64,000 bases of DNA from assembly GCA_028641055.1 (NCBI GenBank), contig CM054062.1, positions 177,402,726 through 177,466,725 of the forward strand, in the 5' to 3' direction. Origin of the DNA: Alopecurus myosuroides. Lineage: Eukaryota > Streptophyta > Magnoliopsida > Poales > Poaceae. Shown in pieces: positions 22,652 through 33,008 of the stretch (positions are counted from its first letter, which is position 1; each line of letters opens with the position of its first letter). Under the pieces are notes generated by a model that had not been told where the DNA came from, ran no database searches, and was given only the letters and a program-made list of their open reading frames with translations. A program made the translations under genes and the position numbers.

Positions 22652-23094
22652 TGATGAGGGGATGATAACCCGGTAGGCTAATGCTAAGGTGAAACCCGGC
22701 CCAAAGGGAATCTCGCAAGACCCGGGGTCAAGGAGGAGGAGTTTCTAGAAGGCCCAAGAAGGAGCGTAGGCCTAGTAACCCGTACCTTGGGGGTTAAGAT
22801 TAGGAAACTTAGGGTCGTGTGCGGTTTCCGGGTAGGATTCCGGGTGTGCCTTGAATAGGAAACCAGGGAGCTGGGTAACATATAAACCGGCTATCACCAG
22901 ATATTCGAGTATCCTGTAATACGAGAGTTGATAGTAGTAACCCTAGATCGGAGACTCGGCGACATTACTGCCAGAGCTACCAGATCGATTGATAGCATGA
23001 TTTCCCCTAAGCTAAACCCTCTCCCAAACACCAGAGTCGATTTGCCCCAAAGTAAGTTACCCCTGGTAACGTCTGTCGTGATTATCCCACGACA
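22652..23094 (+). repeat. Tat-D 3' LTR
   Basis: The LTR is 443 bp, starting TGATGAGGGGATGATAACCC and ending ATTATCCCACGACA, with a TATA-like ACATATAAACC at 22878-22888. The termini follow the pattern TGAYG...CGACA confirmed by the solo LTR at 62784-63273. Tat-C integrase sequence starts immediately after. Confidence 0.8.
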
Positions 23095-23891
23095 ACACTC
23101 ACCTGCTGGTCGCAGTCGACAAATTCATGAAATGGATAGAGGCAATGCCGATCACATCGCAACACGCCGAGTGCGCCGTGAGATTCCTCGACTCCATCAT
23201 GTGAAGATTCGGTGTTCCACACAATATCATCACACATAAAGGGACCAACTTCACAGCCAAGGAGACGCAAGCTTTTTGCAAGGAAAAAGGGATAACCCTC
23301 AGCTTCGCCTCGGTGGCGCACCCGCAAACTAACGGCCAGGTCGAACAAACCAACGGATTAGTTTCGGTTGGCCTAAAGAAGCGGTTGTTCACCCGACTAC
23401 ACACATCAGCAGGGCATTGGGCCGAAGAACTACCATCGGTGCTGTGGAGCCTTCGAACAACACCAAATCGATCGACAAACTACACACCATTCTTCATGGT
23501 ATATGGATCTGAAGCTGTGTTACCCGAGGACGTCAAGTTTAGCGCTCCACGAGTTGTCGCATACAGCGAAGAAGCTTCCAACAAGGCACTCGCAGAAGAT
23601 ATGGATGCGCTGGACGAGATCATGGATATTGGCCTCGCAATATATGCTGTCTACCAGCAATCGCTGCGCAATCACCATAGTCGCCGCATACGCCATAGAT
23701 CCTTCATGGTAGGTGACATGGTGTTGCGACTCAAGCAGAAAGAGGGACACAAGCTATAGCCACCGTGGGAGGGACCCTTCATCATACACGAAGTCATCCT
23801 AGGAGACGCCTATCGCTTGAAGAACACAAAGACAGGCGACATCTACTCCAACTCTTGGAACGTGGCGCACCTCAGAAAATTCTATTCCTAG
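23095..23891 (+). pseudogene. pol: Tat-C integrase fragment
   Basis: The integrase core from HLLVAVDKFMKWIEAMP to the C-terminus SWNVAHLRKFYS is readable, with the last Glu in NGQVEQTNG. The second catalytic Asp is replaced by His: THKGTNF stands where A/B have TDNGSNF. In-frame stops occur near 23200 (after FLDSIM) and at 23757-23759 (after KEGHKL). The part before THLLVA, with the zinc domain and first Asp, is missing because D interrupts the gene there. It is catalytically dead. Confidence 0.88.
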
Positions 23892-23915
23892 GAGAGTACA
23901 TCACTCACAAAATAA

Positions 23916-23994
23916 GGCTATACCAGCCACATTGTAGCCCGAGCAAATACATGGCTTCTCAGCCACCGCAATAAAAATATGGTTTCTCAACCAT
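23916..23994. promoter_or_regulatory. Stem-loop cluster in the convergent gap of Tat-C
   Basis: Three stems are present: GGCT-ATACC-AGCC (23916-23928), TGGCT-TCTC-AGCCA (23952-23965) and ATGGTT-TCTC-AACCAT (23979-23994). They match those in Tat-A and Tat-B in position, spacing and stem sequence. They lie just after the integrase stop and before the end of aORF2. Confidence 0.6.
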
Positions 23995-24266
23995 AGCTAC
24001 AAAGACTATCCAGTCGCAATCTTTATTCTTTATTTTTTTCTTTTCTTTACATGCTAAACAAAAGGTCACACCCCAACACACAGGGGTTACACCAAACTAG
24101 CATCAGTGAATCTTCTAGTGCTTACGCACGACAAAAATCTTACAAGGTAACAAGGTACACACCTAAACACCTTAACCGATTGAATTAACATACAAGGTCA
24201 CAAGGTACACACCTTCACACACCTTAAAACTAAACATACAAGGTATATACACCTTATAAACTACAG

Positions 24267-25077
24267 CTATTGCCGAGCAGCCGCCTCTTGAAACTGTCTC
24301 CCAGTCTCCTCCGTGGTTAGTCGAATAATCCGCTCCGCCGTAGGTCGCACAACCTCATAATGAGGGACAAAATCTACAGGTGTCCCTAGGGTGTCAGGGA
24401 GTCGCGCCACAGAATTGAGATTGACTTCAGGATGCCACAGACACACGAAGGAAAGTGCCACTTGAACACCACAAATAAGCTGCTGACACGCACTCTCTAA
24501 CATCCCCCACCCGACGAAACAATCTCAGCAAGCCACTGAAGCTATCTGGAAGAACGCCGAAGGGGTAAAACGCCCGATGGACCGCAAAGAGGGCCTCCCG
24601 ACAAGATTCAACAAAAAACCGCGTCTGACTCGCCAGATACTGCAGGGTAGCCAAGACGAAACCTCTACTGCGGTCAGAGCATAAATTGCTCGCGTGAGGT
24701 TTGGAGCTGCTTGACTCATGAACAATATGATTGTCCACCCGGTGACCCTCACACACCCCATCAGGCTCAACAACTGCATGGACAGGACAACAAACGCGTC
24801 AAATCACAAGCAGGAATAAACAAAAAGTACTCAGGGGCTCGCGGGACTTACAAATCATGCCCTTCGCAACGCTCGCCAACTCCACCATCGCAAACTGTTC
24901 GCGATCCGCAGCGAGTTTCTGCTTCGACTTGGCAACATCCACCACGCCTCGCAGAGCCTTGATCTTACGCTCGCCATCCGCGACACGGTCACGAAGTGAA
25001 GCAAGCATAATGGCAGCCATAACCAATGGCTCAGTCGACGGAGCAGCTTCACTCGACAAACCTCCGCTGGAATCCAT
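24267..25077 (-). pseudogene. Tat-C antisense accessory gene aORF2
   Basis: This is the best-preserved aORF2. It starts ATGGATTCC at 25077, directly after a TTTCCAG acceptor. Exon 1 reads MDSSGGLSSEAAPS and LASLRDRVADGERKIKALRG, and ends before GTAAGTCCCGC. Exon 2 begins after a TGTCCATGCAG acceptor (about 24780) with VEPDG...DNHIVHESSSSKPH, FVLATLQYLA and FVESCREALFAVHRAFYPFG. A 1-nt deletion near 24490 shifts the frame from DVRECV to QQLICGVQVALSF. The end is EETGRQFQEAAARQ with a stop at 24267. I recognise no enzymatic motif, and function is unknown. Confidence 0.72.
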
Positions 25078-25151
25078 CACCTGGAAAGAACAACGAAGTT
25101 TCAGATACAAAAACATACCCCACTCGACGATTTCTATACAAAATCTTCGGG

Positions 25152-25177
25152 TGCTCGGGGGCTACTCCCATCGGGAG
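25152..25177. repeat. PPT-like hairpin motif, Tat-C copy 1
   Basis: GTGCTCGGGGGCTACTCCCA, then TCGGGAG. It is the plus-strand (sense) form of the motif between aORF1 and aORF2, in the same position as the copy at 1530-1555. Confidence 0.7.
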
Positions 25178-25299
25178 AACACAAAGTAAAGTGTGATAAC
25201 AAAATGCTGACACTTTCGAAATATCTCGATTAAAAGAACAAAGTACGGGATGCATCCCAAGGTTCATTACACATAAAACATACAGAAATAGCGATTGAT

Positions 25300-28200
25300 C
25301 TAAGGAACTACTGAAGTAGCTCCACTCGCAGCAGGCTTTACACCACGGCCACGAGAAACTACCCCGAAGAGCGTCTTTGCAAGCCTCTCTGCACGATCGC
25401 CAAAAGGTCGAAGCGCTACCTTTTTGCCCAGCGCGTCTCGAGGAAGCTCCGAGTACACCTTCTCCAGGTCACCCGAGACGCCGTGTGCCAGGCCAAATTG
25501 GATAGCCGTCTTGGCTCCGCACTCGGTCTGCGCAAGGGAGTACTCCTGGAAGGGAACATCCTCGCCTAGGAAAACTTGCAGGAGACCACCAAGAGATGGC
25601 TGGACCGGCACATCCACGAGCAGGCGTTGGTGCAGTTGCGTCAGCACTTGGGCAGCATCGCGGATGAGGAAGCAGGCTTTGTTCCCTGCTCCTGGAGCTG
25701 AGTGCACGAATCCGAGAGGGCGTCGATTCGAATTCCTTTGGGTAGCTCCAGCCCAACTCCAATAGCACCTAAACAAAGACGAAGTAGATAAACGTCAAAA
25801 AGAGAAGAGAACGAGCCGTAGTCGAAAGAAATTCGAGCATGACTTACTAGCCAAAGTCTGGGCCAAGGGACGGAGGACGCTGACCAAATCGCTGTCGTGC
25901 TTCACACTCGCCTCCTCCAGCTGCTTCAAGGCGTCCTGGGCTCCCGCCAGACTGTCACCTAAATGCTTGCGCGTGGACTCCAATTCCTTTTGAGTAGACT
26001 CCAGCTCCTTCTCAAGGTCTTTCACCCGACAGGTAGCCTCTGCCTTCTCGGACTTCAAGCGACTAACCTCATCTACAGTATAGAGGTCGCGATTAAAATA
26101 ACAGTTTCAACCAGGAAGAAATGGAACTAGGGAAAAAGGCGTGTGGCAGCTCACTTTGTATGGAGAGGCCATCCAGGACGAGCTGGTCGCGCTCTCCCTG
26201 AACAGAAGCAGAATCCACCTCAGCCAAAAGAAGCCGGCGCCCGAAAGCAGCCAGGGAATCAAGAACGGCCTGCAAAAATTCCTTGCAGAATTAGAGAGAT
26301 ATCACTTGATCCTATACACGACTGTACACAATCAAGTATAGCCTCGGGGGCTACTCCCATCGGGAGCACTGCCGTGCACCCAATGAAAACCAAAACCAAG
26401 AAACAGACCAGAAAATAAAATGTCGACTTGAGTCCTTAGCCAACTGCAAGCAGTTGACCATAGACTTGGGGGCTACTCCCATTGGGAGCACTGTCGTGCA
26501 CCCGATAAAAGAAAAAGAGCAAGACAAGTTGCAGAAAAAATGAGAACACTTTACCTTGCCCTGCGCGGTGGACAAGGGATCAACCAAGCTAGCCGAGATC
26601 TCACTGCTCGCTTACGCCCCGACATCTTCAGTCGTCCACCCGCCAAGCTAGGCATCCCGTACTCCAGAACGTTGACCGCCTTTGCTGGGCTCGGAGGTCT
26701 TCGAGTGGGATTTGCAGCTGGAGCAGGGTCCGCGATAGCCTCCTTCCTTTTCACGGATGGAGTCAAAGAAGCAAACTGATCCGCGATGATGGTCGCAAGA
26801 CTGCTGCAAAATCTAGAATCAGAAAAGAAAAAAGGCAATTTGTGACAAAGGAGAGAACACACGGAACTCACTCATCCTCATCATCATCGTCAAGGTTGTC
26901 TGGGTTCCAGGCGGCGGAGATCCTCGACTAGCGGATGACGGGAGGAAGCACGTTGAGAGGAGTCGCTCGGATAGGCTCGACCTGCTCGACGTGATCATCA
27001 CTCAAGGAGTGGTCCTTGGAAGTGATCTCAGCCTCCTCCGGCTTGCGGCGTTTGCGACGATGCAGTTGCTCGTTATCCGACTCTTCCTCCTCGTCCACCT
27101 CCTCTTGTTTAGAGACCGACTCAGCATCCGCGACGCTAGCATCGGGAGGGGCTTCAACGTTGCTCGCCAGAAGATCCGAGACACCTTCATCCGCAGAAAC
27201 TGGCGGGTAGCACGTTGCCACATCCTGATTCTACAAAGGCTAAAAGAAGAAAAAGAGGAGTTTCAATCGACGAAAACCCAAAACAAGAAGAAATACGAAG
27301 CAAAGAAGAAGATTAAGGAATTCATCTCAGTTGGGGGGTTCTCTGCTTCGAATGGGGTGAGAGGGCACGTCGAGTAGACCTCTCCCTTCTTCTTATTGAT
27401 GATAGCCGCGATCTTCTTGTCGAATTCTGCATTCAAAAGAATGTCGTCGCACGTGCGGCTCCGGTAGTTGACACCCGTGTACTCCCACATGGTGGTCGGC
27501 CTCTCTTGAAGAGGCTGGACCCTCCGGCGTAGAAACACACTCACCAGGTGTATCCCGTTCAGCGGAGTCCCCTGCTCCTTGTCGCGGAAGCGCGCCACCT
27601 TTGCGAGTAGAGGGGTGACGACCTTGACTTCTTCGGCTGAGAGCGAATGCGTCCAGGACTTCCGCCGCTTCAAAACAGTGAACGACTGGAATTCTGGAAC
27701 GCTACCCGCGCTGTTGTCGATGATGTAAAACCACTTCGGACGCCACCCCTGGGCTGAGTCGACGAGGCTCATCTCCAGGTAGGGGACGTCTTTGTTTGCC
27801 TGGATCCCGAAGCCTCCGGTCCTCAGCCGCTCCTCAGTTCTTTCGCCTGGCTGTTTCTTCTCCCAAAAAATCCGCACTTGGAAGATGGCCTTCCAGAGCC
27901 CCCAGTGCGGGTGAATGCCGAGGAAGCACTCGTAGAGCACGATAAAACACGAGATGTGTTGTATCGCGTTAGGAGGAAGATCGTGCAGCTCTATGCTATA
28001 GACATACAGCAGCCCGACGAGAAAAGGATGGAGAGGGAAGGACAAACCTCGGGCAATGTGCTCCGAGAATGCGACGCGCTCGGTGGCGATAGGATTAGGC
28101 ATCTCCTCCTTCTTCGTGGACATCCGAACAGCGCTTGGAGTCCTCGGGAGGGAGCAGTCCCTCTCTCTGCATCTTGGCAACGCTTTTCTTCGTGGCGTTT

Positions 28201-28304
28201 GACGGGTGCCAATCGCCCATCTTCTTCACCGGAGCCGCCGCGGAGGCGCTCGCCACATCTTTATCGGACGCTGCAGCGGCGCCGTGTTTCTTGCCTCCCG
28301 TCAT
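25300..28304 (-). pseudogene. Tat-C antisense accessory gene aORF1 (Transposase_28-like)
   Basis: The N-terminus MTGGKKHGAAAASDKDVAS at 28304 leads to KKMGDWHPSNATKKSVAKMQ and, after a 1-nt frameshift near 28118, to the domain block ERVAFSEHIARGLSFPLHPF, LHDLPPNAIQHISCFIVLYE and CFLGIHPHWGLWKAIFQVRI. Later exons carry an acidic, basic-patched region (27221-26928, CYPPVSADEGVSDLL, RRKRRKPEEAE), a Pro/Ala segment, LDSLAAFGRRLLLAEVDSAS (near 26270), a coiled-coil-like KELESTQKELESTRKHLGD (25795-26058) and the last exon ending PAASGATSVVP at 25300. GT-AG boundaries such as GATGA-GTGAGTT (near 26870) and GCTA-GTAAGTC (near 25850) match copies A/B. Molecular function is unknown. Confidence 0.8.
26341..26509. 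repeat. Paired PPT-like hairpin motif in Tat-C intron
   Basis: Two copies (26341-26384 and 26465-26509) read GGGGGCTACTCCCATCGGGA and then GCACTGCCGTGCACCC. The paired arrangement and intron position equal those in Tat-A (201-355) and Tat-B (39693-39847), although the surrounding intron sequence has diverged. Confidence 0.75.
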
Positions 28305-28399
28305 TGGGACCTGGTTCGAGCTCGCAGAAGAAGAAGTGTGTGCAGAAGAGGAAGAAGACGAATGAGGGCCAGGAAAGTTACTTTTCCCCTAAGGCCCAA

Positions 28400-28407
28400 T
28401 ATTTATA
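28400..28407 (-). promoter_or_regulatory. Antisense TATA box upstream of Tat-C aORF1
   Basis: The minus strand reads CCAGTATAAATATTGG about 95 bp upstream of the aORF1 ATG (28304). A CT-rich leader (CGTCTTCTTCCTCTTCTGC) follows. Spacing fits a core promoter with a short 5' UTR. Confidence 0.65.
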
Positions 28408-28680
28408 CTGGTGCCCAGCCAATGTGAGCTGTTGATCCGCAAACGAGGCACCCATCGCCACCGCCACGTGTGAAGCAAAAATGAAGAGACGGGGTGGTTA
28501 CCCCCGCATGATCTTTTACGAAAAGATCGTGTGCATTTACTGCGCAGCCAGTGGATTAATCGGAGCACGACCGTTCGTTTCCGGTCAAAAAGCTGACAAG
28601 ATGGGCCCCGCGCTTTGCCCCATTTTGTCACGTCCCATCGGGAGCAGGCGAGTGCGCGGTGACGTCACTACGTACCTCAC

Positions 28681-28854
28681 GACACGAAAACTATTTCGTA
28701 TGAGCATCAGGACACAAAATTTCTTTCGCATGGGCACCCTGACACAAAATCTCTTTCGTATGGGCATTTCAACACGAAATCTCTTTCGTATAGATACATT
28801 GACACAAAATTTCTTTTATATAAGCTTCATAACATGAAATCTGTTTTGTACAAG
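28681..28854. repeat. 30-bp minisatellite in Tat-C
   Basis: About 5.8 head-to-tail units of exactly 30 bp with consensus GACACAAAATYTCTTTCGTA plus TGGGCATYNT lie between the antisense promoter and the 3' LTR. Units 2 and 3 are nearly identical and the last two are more diverged. Confidence 0.9.
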
Positions 28855-29483
28855 ACCAAGGAAAAGAAGATTATTTCGCTCGGAGAATTGCAAAAGATAG
28901 CACTTACGGTGCATCCAAGGTAAAATCGCGAGTACGCGGCTCCCGCAACTCTACCTCATGATATACTCACACATCATTTTAACCCCGGATCGTTCGAACG
29001 ACTAGGCACATCTGGATGACGTATTCTTTCGAGTACGAAGGTAAGACCCAAGGATCTCTCCTGTGGACCTGGAATCGCACTCCAGCTGCGTCCTCCAGTA
29101 AACATTCCGTGTCAACAACACGAAGAAAATTCCTAGCGGACGCGCCGAGTACCCTTTAAGGTTAAGTTCGACTTGATAAGACCTCCACGGCCCAGATGCA
29201 ACAATCACCTCTCCGAGTTCGAGTCGGAGGTCTCGGATTCGTGTAGGCTAGAACTGTTTTTGCCCGAGATGCAATTAATTGGCCCTGGTCTTTTGGGAGA
29301 GCCAAGCAACTGAGTTGTATCCTTCTGCGACAAATAGCCAACACAAGGCTCACTTGCCACTCGATACTCGAGTACATCTCATACAGGGTACACGCCCTTG
29401 AAGTCAAGCGACTAATATGACCAGTCGCGAAATCTAGGGAACGGAATTTGAGTGCTTACCCGACTATTCTCAGTCGAATAAAC
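28855..29483 (+). other. Tat-C non-coding region before the PPT
   Basis: I see no ORF, domain or repeat here beyond ordinary Tat 3' non-coding sequence. Confidence 0.6.
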
Positions 29484-29496
29484 ACCCGGGGGCTAC
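29484..29496 (+). promoter_or_regulatory. Tat-C polypurine tract
   Basis: ACCCGGGGGCTAC immediately precedes the TG of the 3' LTR. It would prime plus-strand DNA synthesis. Confidence 0.8.
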
Positions 29497-29957
29497 TGAC
29501 GTGGGGATGACTCTAGGACCCATCGAGTGGGCCTACCCGGTCCAAGTCCCAAAGCGAGGCGCTACTCCGTAGCTCTAGAAGGCCCAGTGGAAGCCCATCC
29601 CAAAACTTGCGGGTCAAGAAGGAAAGTTCCACCGACCTAGAGCTAGGGCTTTAACCCCCCCCCCGGGATGGTTTGGGACCGAGCTATCTATAAAAAGGCT
29701 GGGAGAACCACGGGGAGGGGGATCCAATCTATTTTTCACCACCATAGCCATAGATCGAGATCTATCTCCCAGCTTGCGGATGCACCATTGTAATCGATCT
29801 ACTCACAATACAGATCAGAAGAGCAGGAGTAAGGGTTTTACCTCTACGAGGGCCCCAAACCCTAGTAAAACTTGCCCCTGTTAGCCGACAATTGTCGCCA
29901 GCGCCCTATTCGTTCTCTTAATCGAAACCCTACCAGATCATCCGAGGGACTTGTCAA
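29497..29957 (+). repeat. Tat-C 3' LTR (last bases missing)
   Basis: The LTR begins TGACGTGGGGATGACTCTAG, has a TATA box CTATAAAAAG at 29688-29697, and aligns to the Tat-B 5' LTR (reverse strand) up to GAGGGACTTGTCAAGATG. The final CGACA is replaced by Athila-type sequence, so the right border at about 29957 is a breakpoint. It contains a C11 run at 29655-29664. Confidence 0.8.
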
Positions 29958-32115
29958 GATGACTAATCGATGGAGACTCAACATAAAAGTAAAACAAAGG
30001 CCCATCGCAGAGGGAAGCATAGATCACTCATGTGTTAGAGCTTTTTATTTTATTAAACAGAGGTATAGAAAAACATTTTTAAGAGAGGTGTATGCTTATG
30101 TCAACGGATGGTAAACAGAAAATACAGTACGTCACAAGCCAACTAGACTCACAAGAGCGGCTCCCATCGAAGGACACATATGGGTAGAAGGTCATCCCTC
30201 TCTCTTTTGTTTATACAATTATGCTTTGACCGATAAATCAGGGGCAAAATAGTGAAGAGAATTTGTGTTATTAATTTGGGGTTGGGTACCCCGCTGCCAG
30301 CTCTTCTATCATTGGATAAGCGGATGAAGGCACTAGTCCAGGGTGTGAAAGTCCAATCAACAAGTGAGATAAAGATTCTCTATTCACGTCCTCATGAGCT
30401 AAAACATGAGCACAAAACATGAGTAATTTTAAAAGTTTTAAAGGTAACACATGAGCAATTTACTTTGGAGTGGCGGTTAAATACCACATGTAGGTAGATA
30501 TGGTGGACACAATGAGAAAACTTTGGTTTTTGGGAGATGGGTGCAGGAGTAGAGCTCATACTCAGTACAGGTGGAGGCTAGCAAAAGACCAGGAGCGACA
30601 AATCAAGAGAGCATAAGAGCCATAATCATGCATAGAGACATAAACATCATTAATCAAAACATAAGTGGTACGACATGTTCAACAACTAAATGATCATGGA
30701 GGCTATTTGTGACTGGTTCATAGTCATAAACATGGTGTGAGCATGCGCCAAGTCAACCAACTAAAACATTCAAAGGAGAACACCACAAATTTATGCTTCA
30801 ATATGACAAGAACAACTCATGATTCTTTCAATGGCACATCAAACACTCTCAGATATTTGAGGCTAATCATGCTACTCAATAAACACAAGGCTTTAAAACT
30901 AAAATATCATCTATCATGATATGAAAAATTTCTAGGCACGGTCTATACAAGCTTCTACTTGCACCGTTAAAAATTCTACCTCAAGCAGCAGTTTTTTTCC
31001 CAACAAGCACCATACAAAACATGCTTTAACAAAAACTCTCTAAATTCTACAGCAAGCAAACATGAGAGGACTCACAAAACACTACTAAAACTAACATCTC
31101 TGAACAAGATATGCAATGAAAACAAGAGTTAAACGAGATTTTTTGTAGTAACTAGAAAAACAACTAAGAATACTAGCATTGCAAGTATTCAAACGAAAAA
31201 GCGGAGCGTGTCTCTCTCCCAAACAAAGAATGCTAGGATTCAACTATACTATTTCAGCAAGGAAAACAAAATAAAACAAAAGAAAAACAATGAAAAACAA
31301 ACAGACGCTCCAAGTAAACTTCATACGATGTGACCGAATAAACATATAGTTTCACGAGAAGTGACCTGATAGATAGTTGATGAAGAAGGGGATGCCTTGG
31401 GCATCCCCAAGCTTATATGCTTGAGTATTCTAAAAATATGATTGGATAAACCACGGGTGCATCCCCAAGCTTTGACCTTGCACTCTTCTTGATCACATAT
31501 ATCACCTCTTCTCCTGACCCTTCAAAACTTCCTTCACACCACACTCAAACGGTAATTCGCATTAGAGGATTAGTGCAACAATTAAAAATCCATTGGTTCT
31601 GTATGGCACAAGTTCTATTGATACTTTTAAGCATTATCTACAACCACTGATGTTTCGTGAAGAAAATAAATACACTTGTCATCGCAAAAGAGCAAATGCA
31701 AGAAAAATGGCAGAATCTATCAAAACCAGAACTGTCTGTAAAGACGAATTTTTTCGAGGCACTTACGTTGCTCAGATCGAAAAACTTAAAGAACACAAAA
31801 GTTGCGGAATTAGCTGTGGAATAAGCAGAAATTTTTTCAGATCATTCTGATCTTCCAGTATTTTATACGATTTTTTACAGTGGACAGCAGAAATCTGTTT
31901 CCTGCGCAGAAATCCGAAAACCAACTCCAACTCTTGTTGGAAACTTTACTTGGAACTACTAAAACATGAAAAGAAAGATACAAAGGAGTTTCTACAGAAG
32001 TATACAACCCCTTGACTCACAAAAACAGAAAAAACAAAGCAAAAATAAAACCATGGGTTATCTCTCAAGAAGTGCTTTTCTTTAACGCCTTTTAGCTAGG
32101 CTTAGAACAGTGGAA

Positions 32116-32625
32116 TCAAGTATTTTCAAATGAAGAAGCATCCAAATCGATAATTTCCTCCAAGACCCCAATTGTACAAATCGGTACCTTAGACACCCCT
32201 GAAGAGGATTCAACATTCAAATCACTTTTGGTCTCACCAAAAGTTTTATTAATTTTAAGCACATTAGGGGTTTTTGGTTTAGGCACCATGGGCACATACA
32301 TTATTTTTTTCTCTTTTCCCACAGAGGTTTTTTCTCTTTTATACTTAAGAGAAGAAAAGGTTGAGCTTAAAGTTTCCATAGACTCCTCTAGTTTACCAAT
32401 CCTCATATTTTAACTATCATGGATATTGCTAGCTTCTAAGATAGTGATTTTCTTGTCGATACTTATTGTTGATTCGTTAACTTTGCTAGCATTATCAAGG
32501 AAATTTGGCAAATTTTTATCCATAGAGTTTAGCTTTTCAATAACATCATCTAAGGTGATCTCAGTTTTATCAACCTTAGTAGGTGGTGTTCCAACTAAAC
32601 TTTCAATTAAAATACAGGCTTCCAA
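32116..32625 (-). pseudogene. F internal ORF remnants
   Basis: Two adjacent open segments in the same region are separated by one stop near 32410. The first (32625-32410) includes DKTEITLDDVIEKLNSMDKN, a coiled-coil-like stretch. The second (32406-32116) includes MRIGKLEESMETLSSTFSSL and a Lys/Pro-rich part, ending EEIIDLDASSFENT. In Athila-type non-autonomous elements this position normally carries a gag-related or accessory product, but I see no gag, zinc-knuckle or protease motif. The spacer that follows on the minus strand (AAGCACTTCTTGAGAG) is typical of these elements. Function is unknown. Confidence 0.5.
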
Positions 32626-32984
32626 AGCAGGTGTTCCCAGAAAATTACAGCCTGTAAGAGTGTCTAGAATATACCTATACCAACTAGTAATACCAACATA
32701 AAAATTCCTAAGAAGGATTAAGGTGGAGTATTTATTAGTGCATCTACGATGAGCATAACTTATCTATACCAAGCATTTTTCAAACCTTCTCCCCCTTGTT
32801 GTTTAGAACATTCATTTTTAGAAAGACTAAAAACAGGAATAAAACTACACCTAGGATAAGAACTAATTTTTGTGTGTTTTTTATAAAGAGAAGCAAACAA
32901 GACAAAATAAAATAAACTAAGTAAAACTAAAACAAAGTAAAGAGATTGGAAGTGAGAGACTCCCCTTGCAGAAATTCTCTTCCA

Positions 32985-33001
32985 CCCCGGCAACGGCGCC
33001 A
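32985..33001 (-). promoter_or_regulatory. F primer binding site (Athila type)
   Basis: The minus strand reads TGGCGCCGTTGCCGGGG, the standard Athila-lineage primer site, 7 bp from the LTR end at 33009. Confidence 0.85.
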
Positions 33002-33008
33002 AAAAATA

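Larger units (their letters stand above)
17028..23094 (+). mobile_element. Tat-D: 3' remnant of a second Tat-type retrotransposon
   Basis: This plus-sense remnant contains the last codons of integrase, a non-coding spacer, a decayed antisense aORF and a complete 3' LTR (22652-23094). Everything 5' of the integrase tail is missing and is replaced by Tat-A gag. On the right, the LTR end abuts integrase sequence of Tat-C, so D was inserted into C. The other half of C's pol and D's 5' half were lost together, most simply by one deletion with its left end at about 17027. Confidence 0.82.
23095..29957 (+). mobile_element. Tat-C: diverged relative of Tat-A/B, 3' half
   Basis: This plus-sense Tat element is disrupted by D in integrase. 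The remaining order is integrase end, convergent gap, antisense aORF2 and aORF1, non-coding with a minisatellite, PPT and 3' LTR. The encoded proteins are clearly homologous to A/B but visibly more diverged. The LTR lacks its last few bases where Athila fragment F begins. Confidence 0.87.

Noticed and set aside
25424..25765. Plus-strand frames overlapping the Tat-C antisense genes
   Set aside because: They are shadows of the minus-strand exons, which show homology to A/B and proper splice sites.
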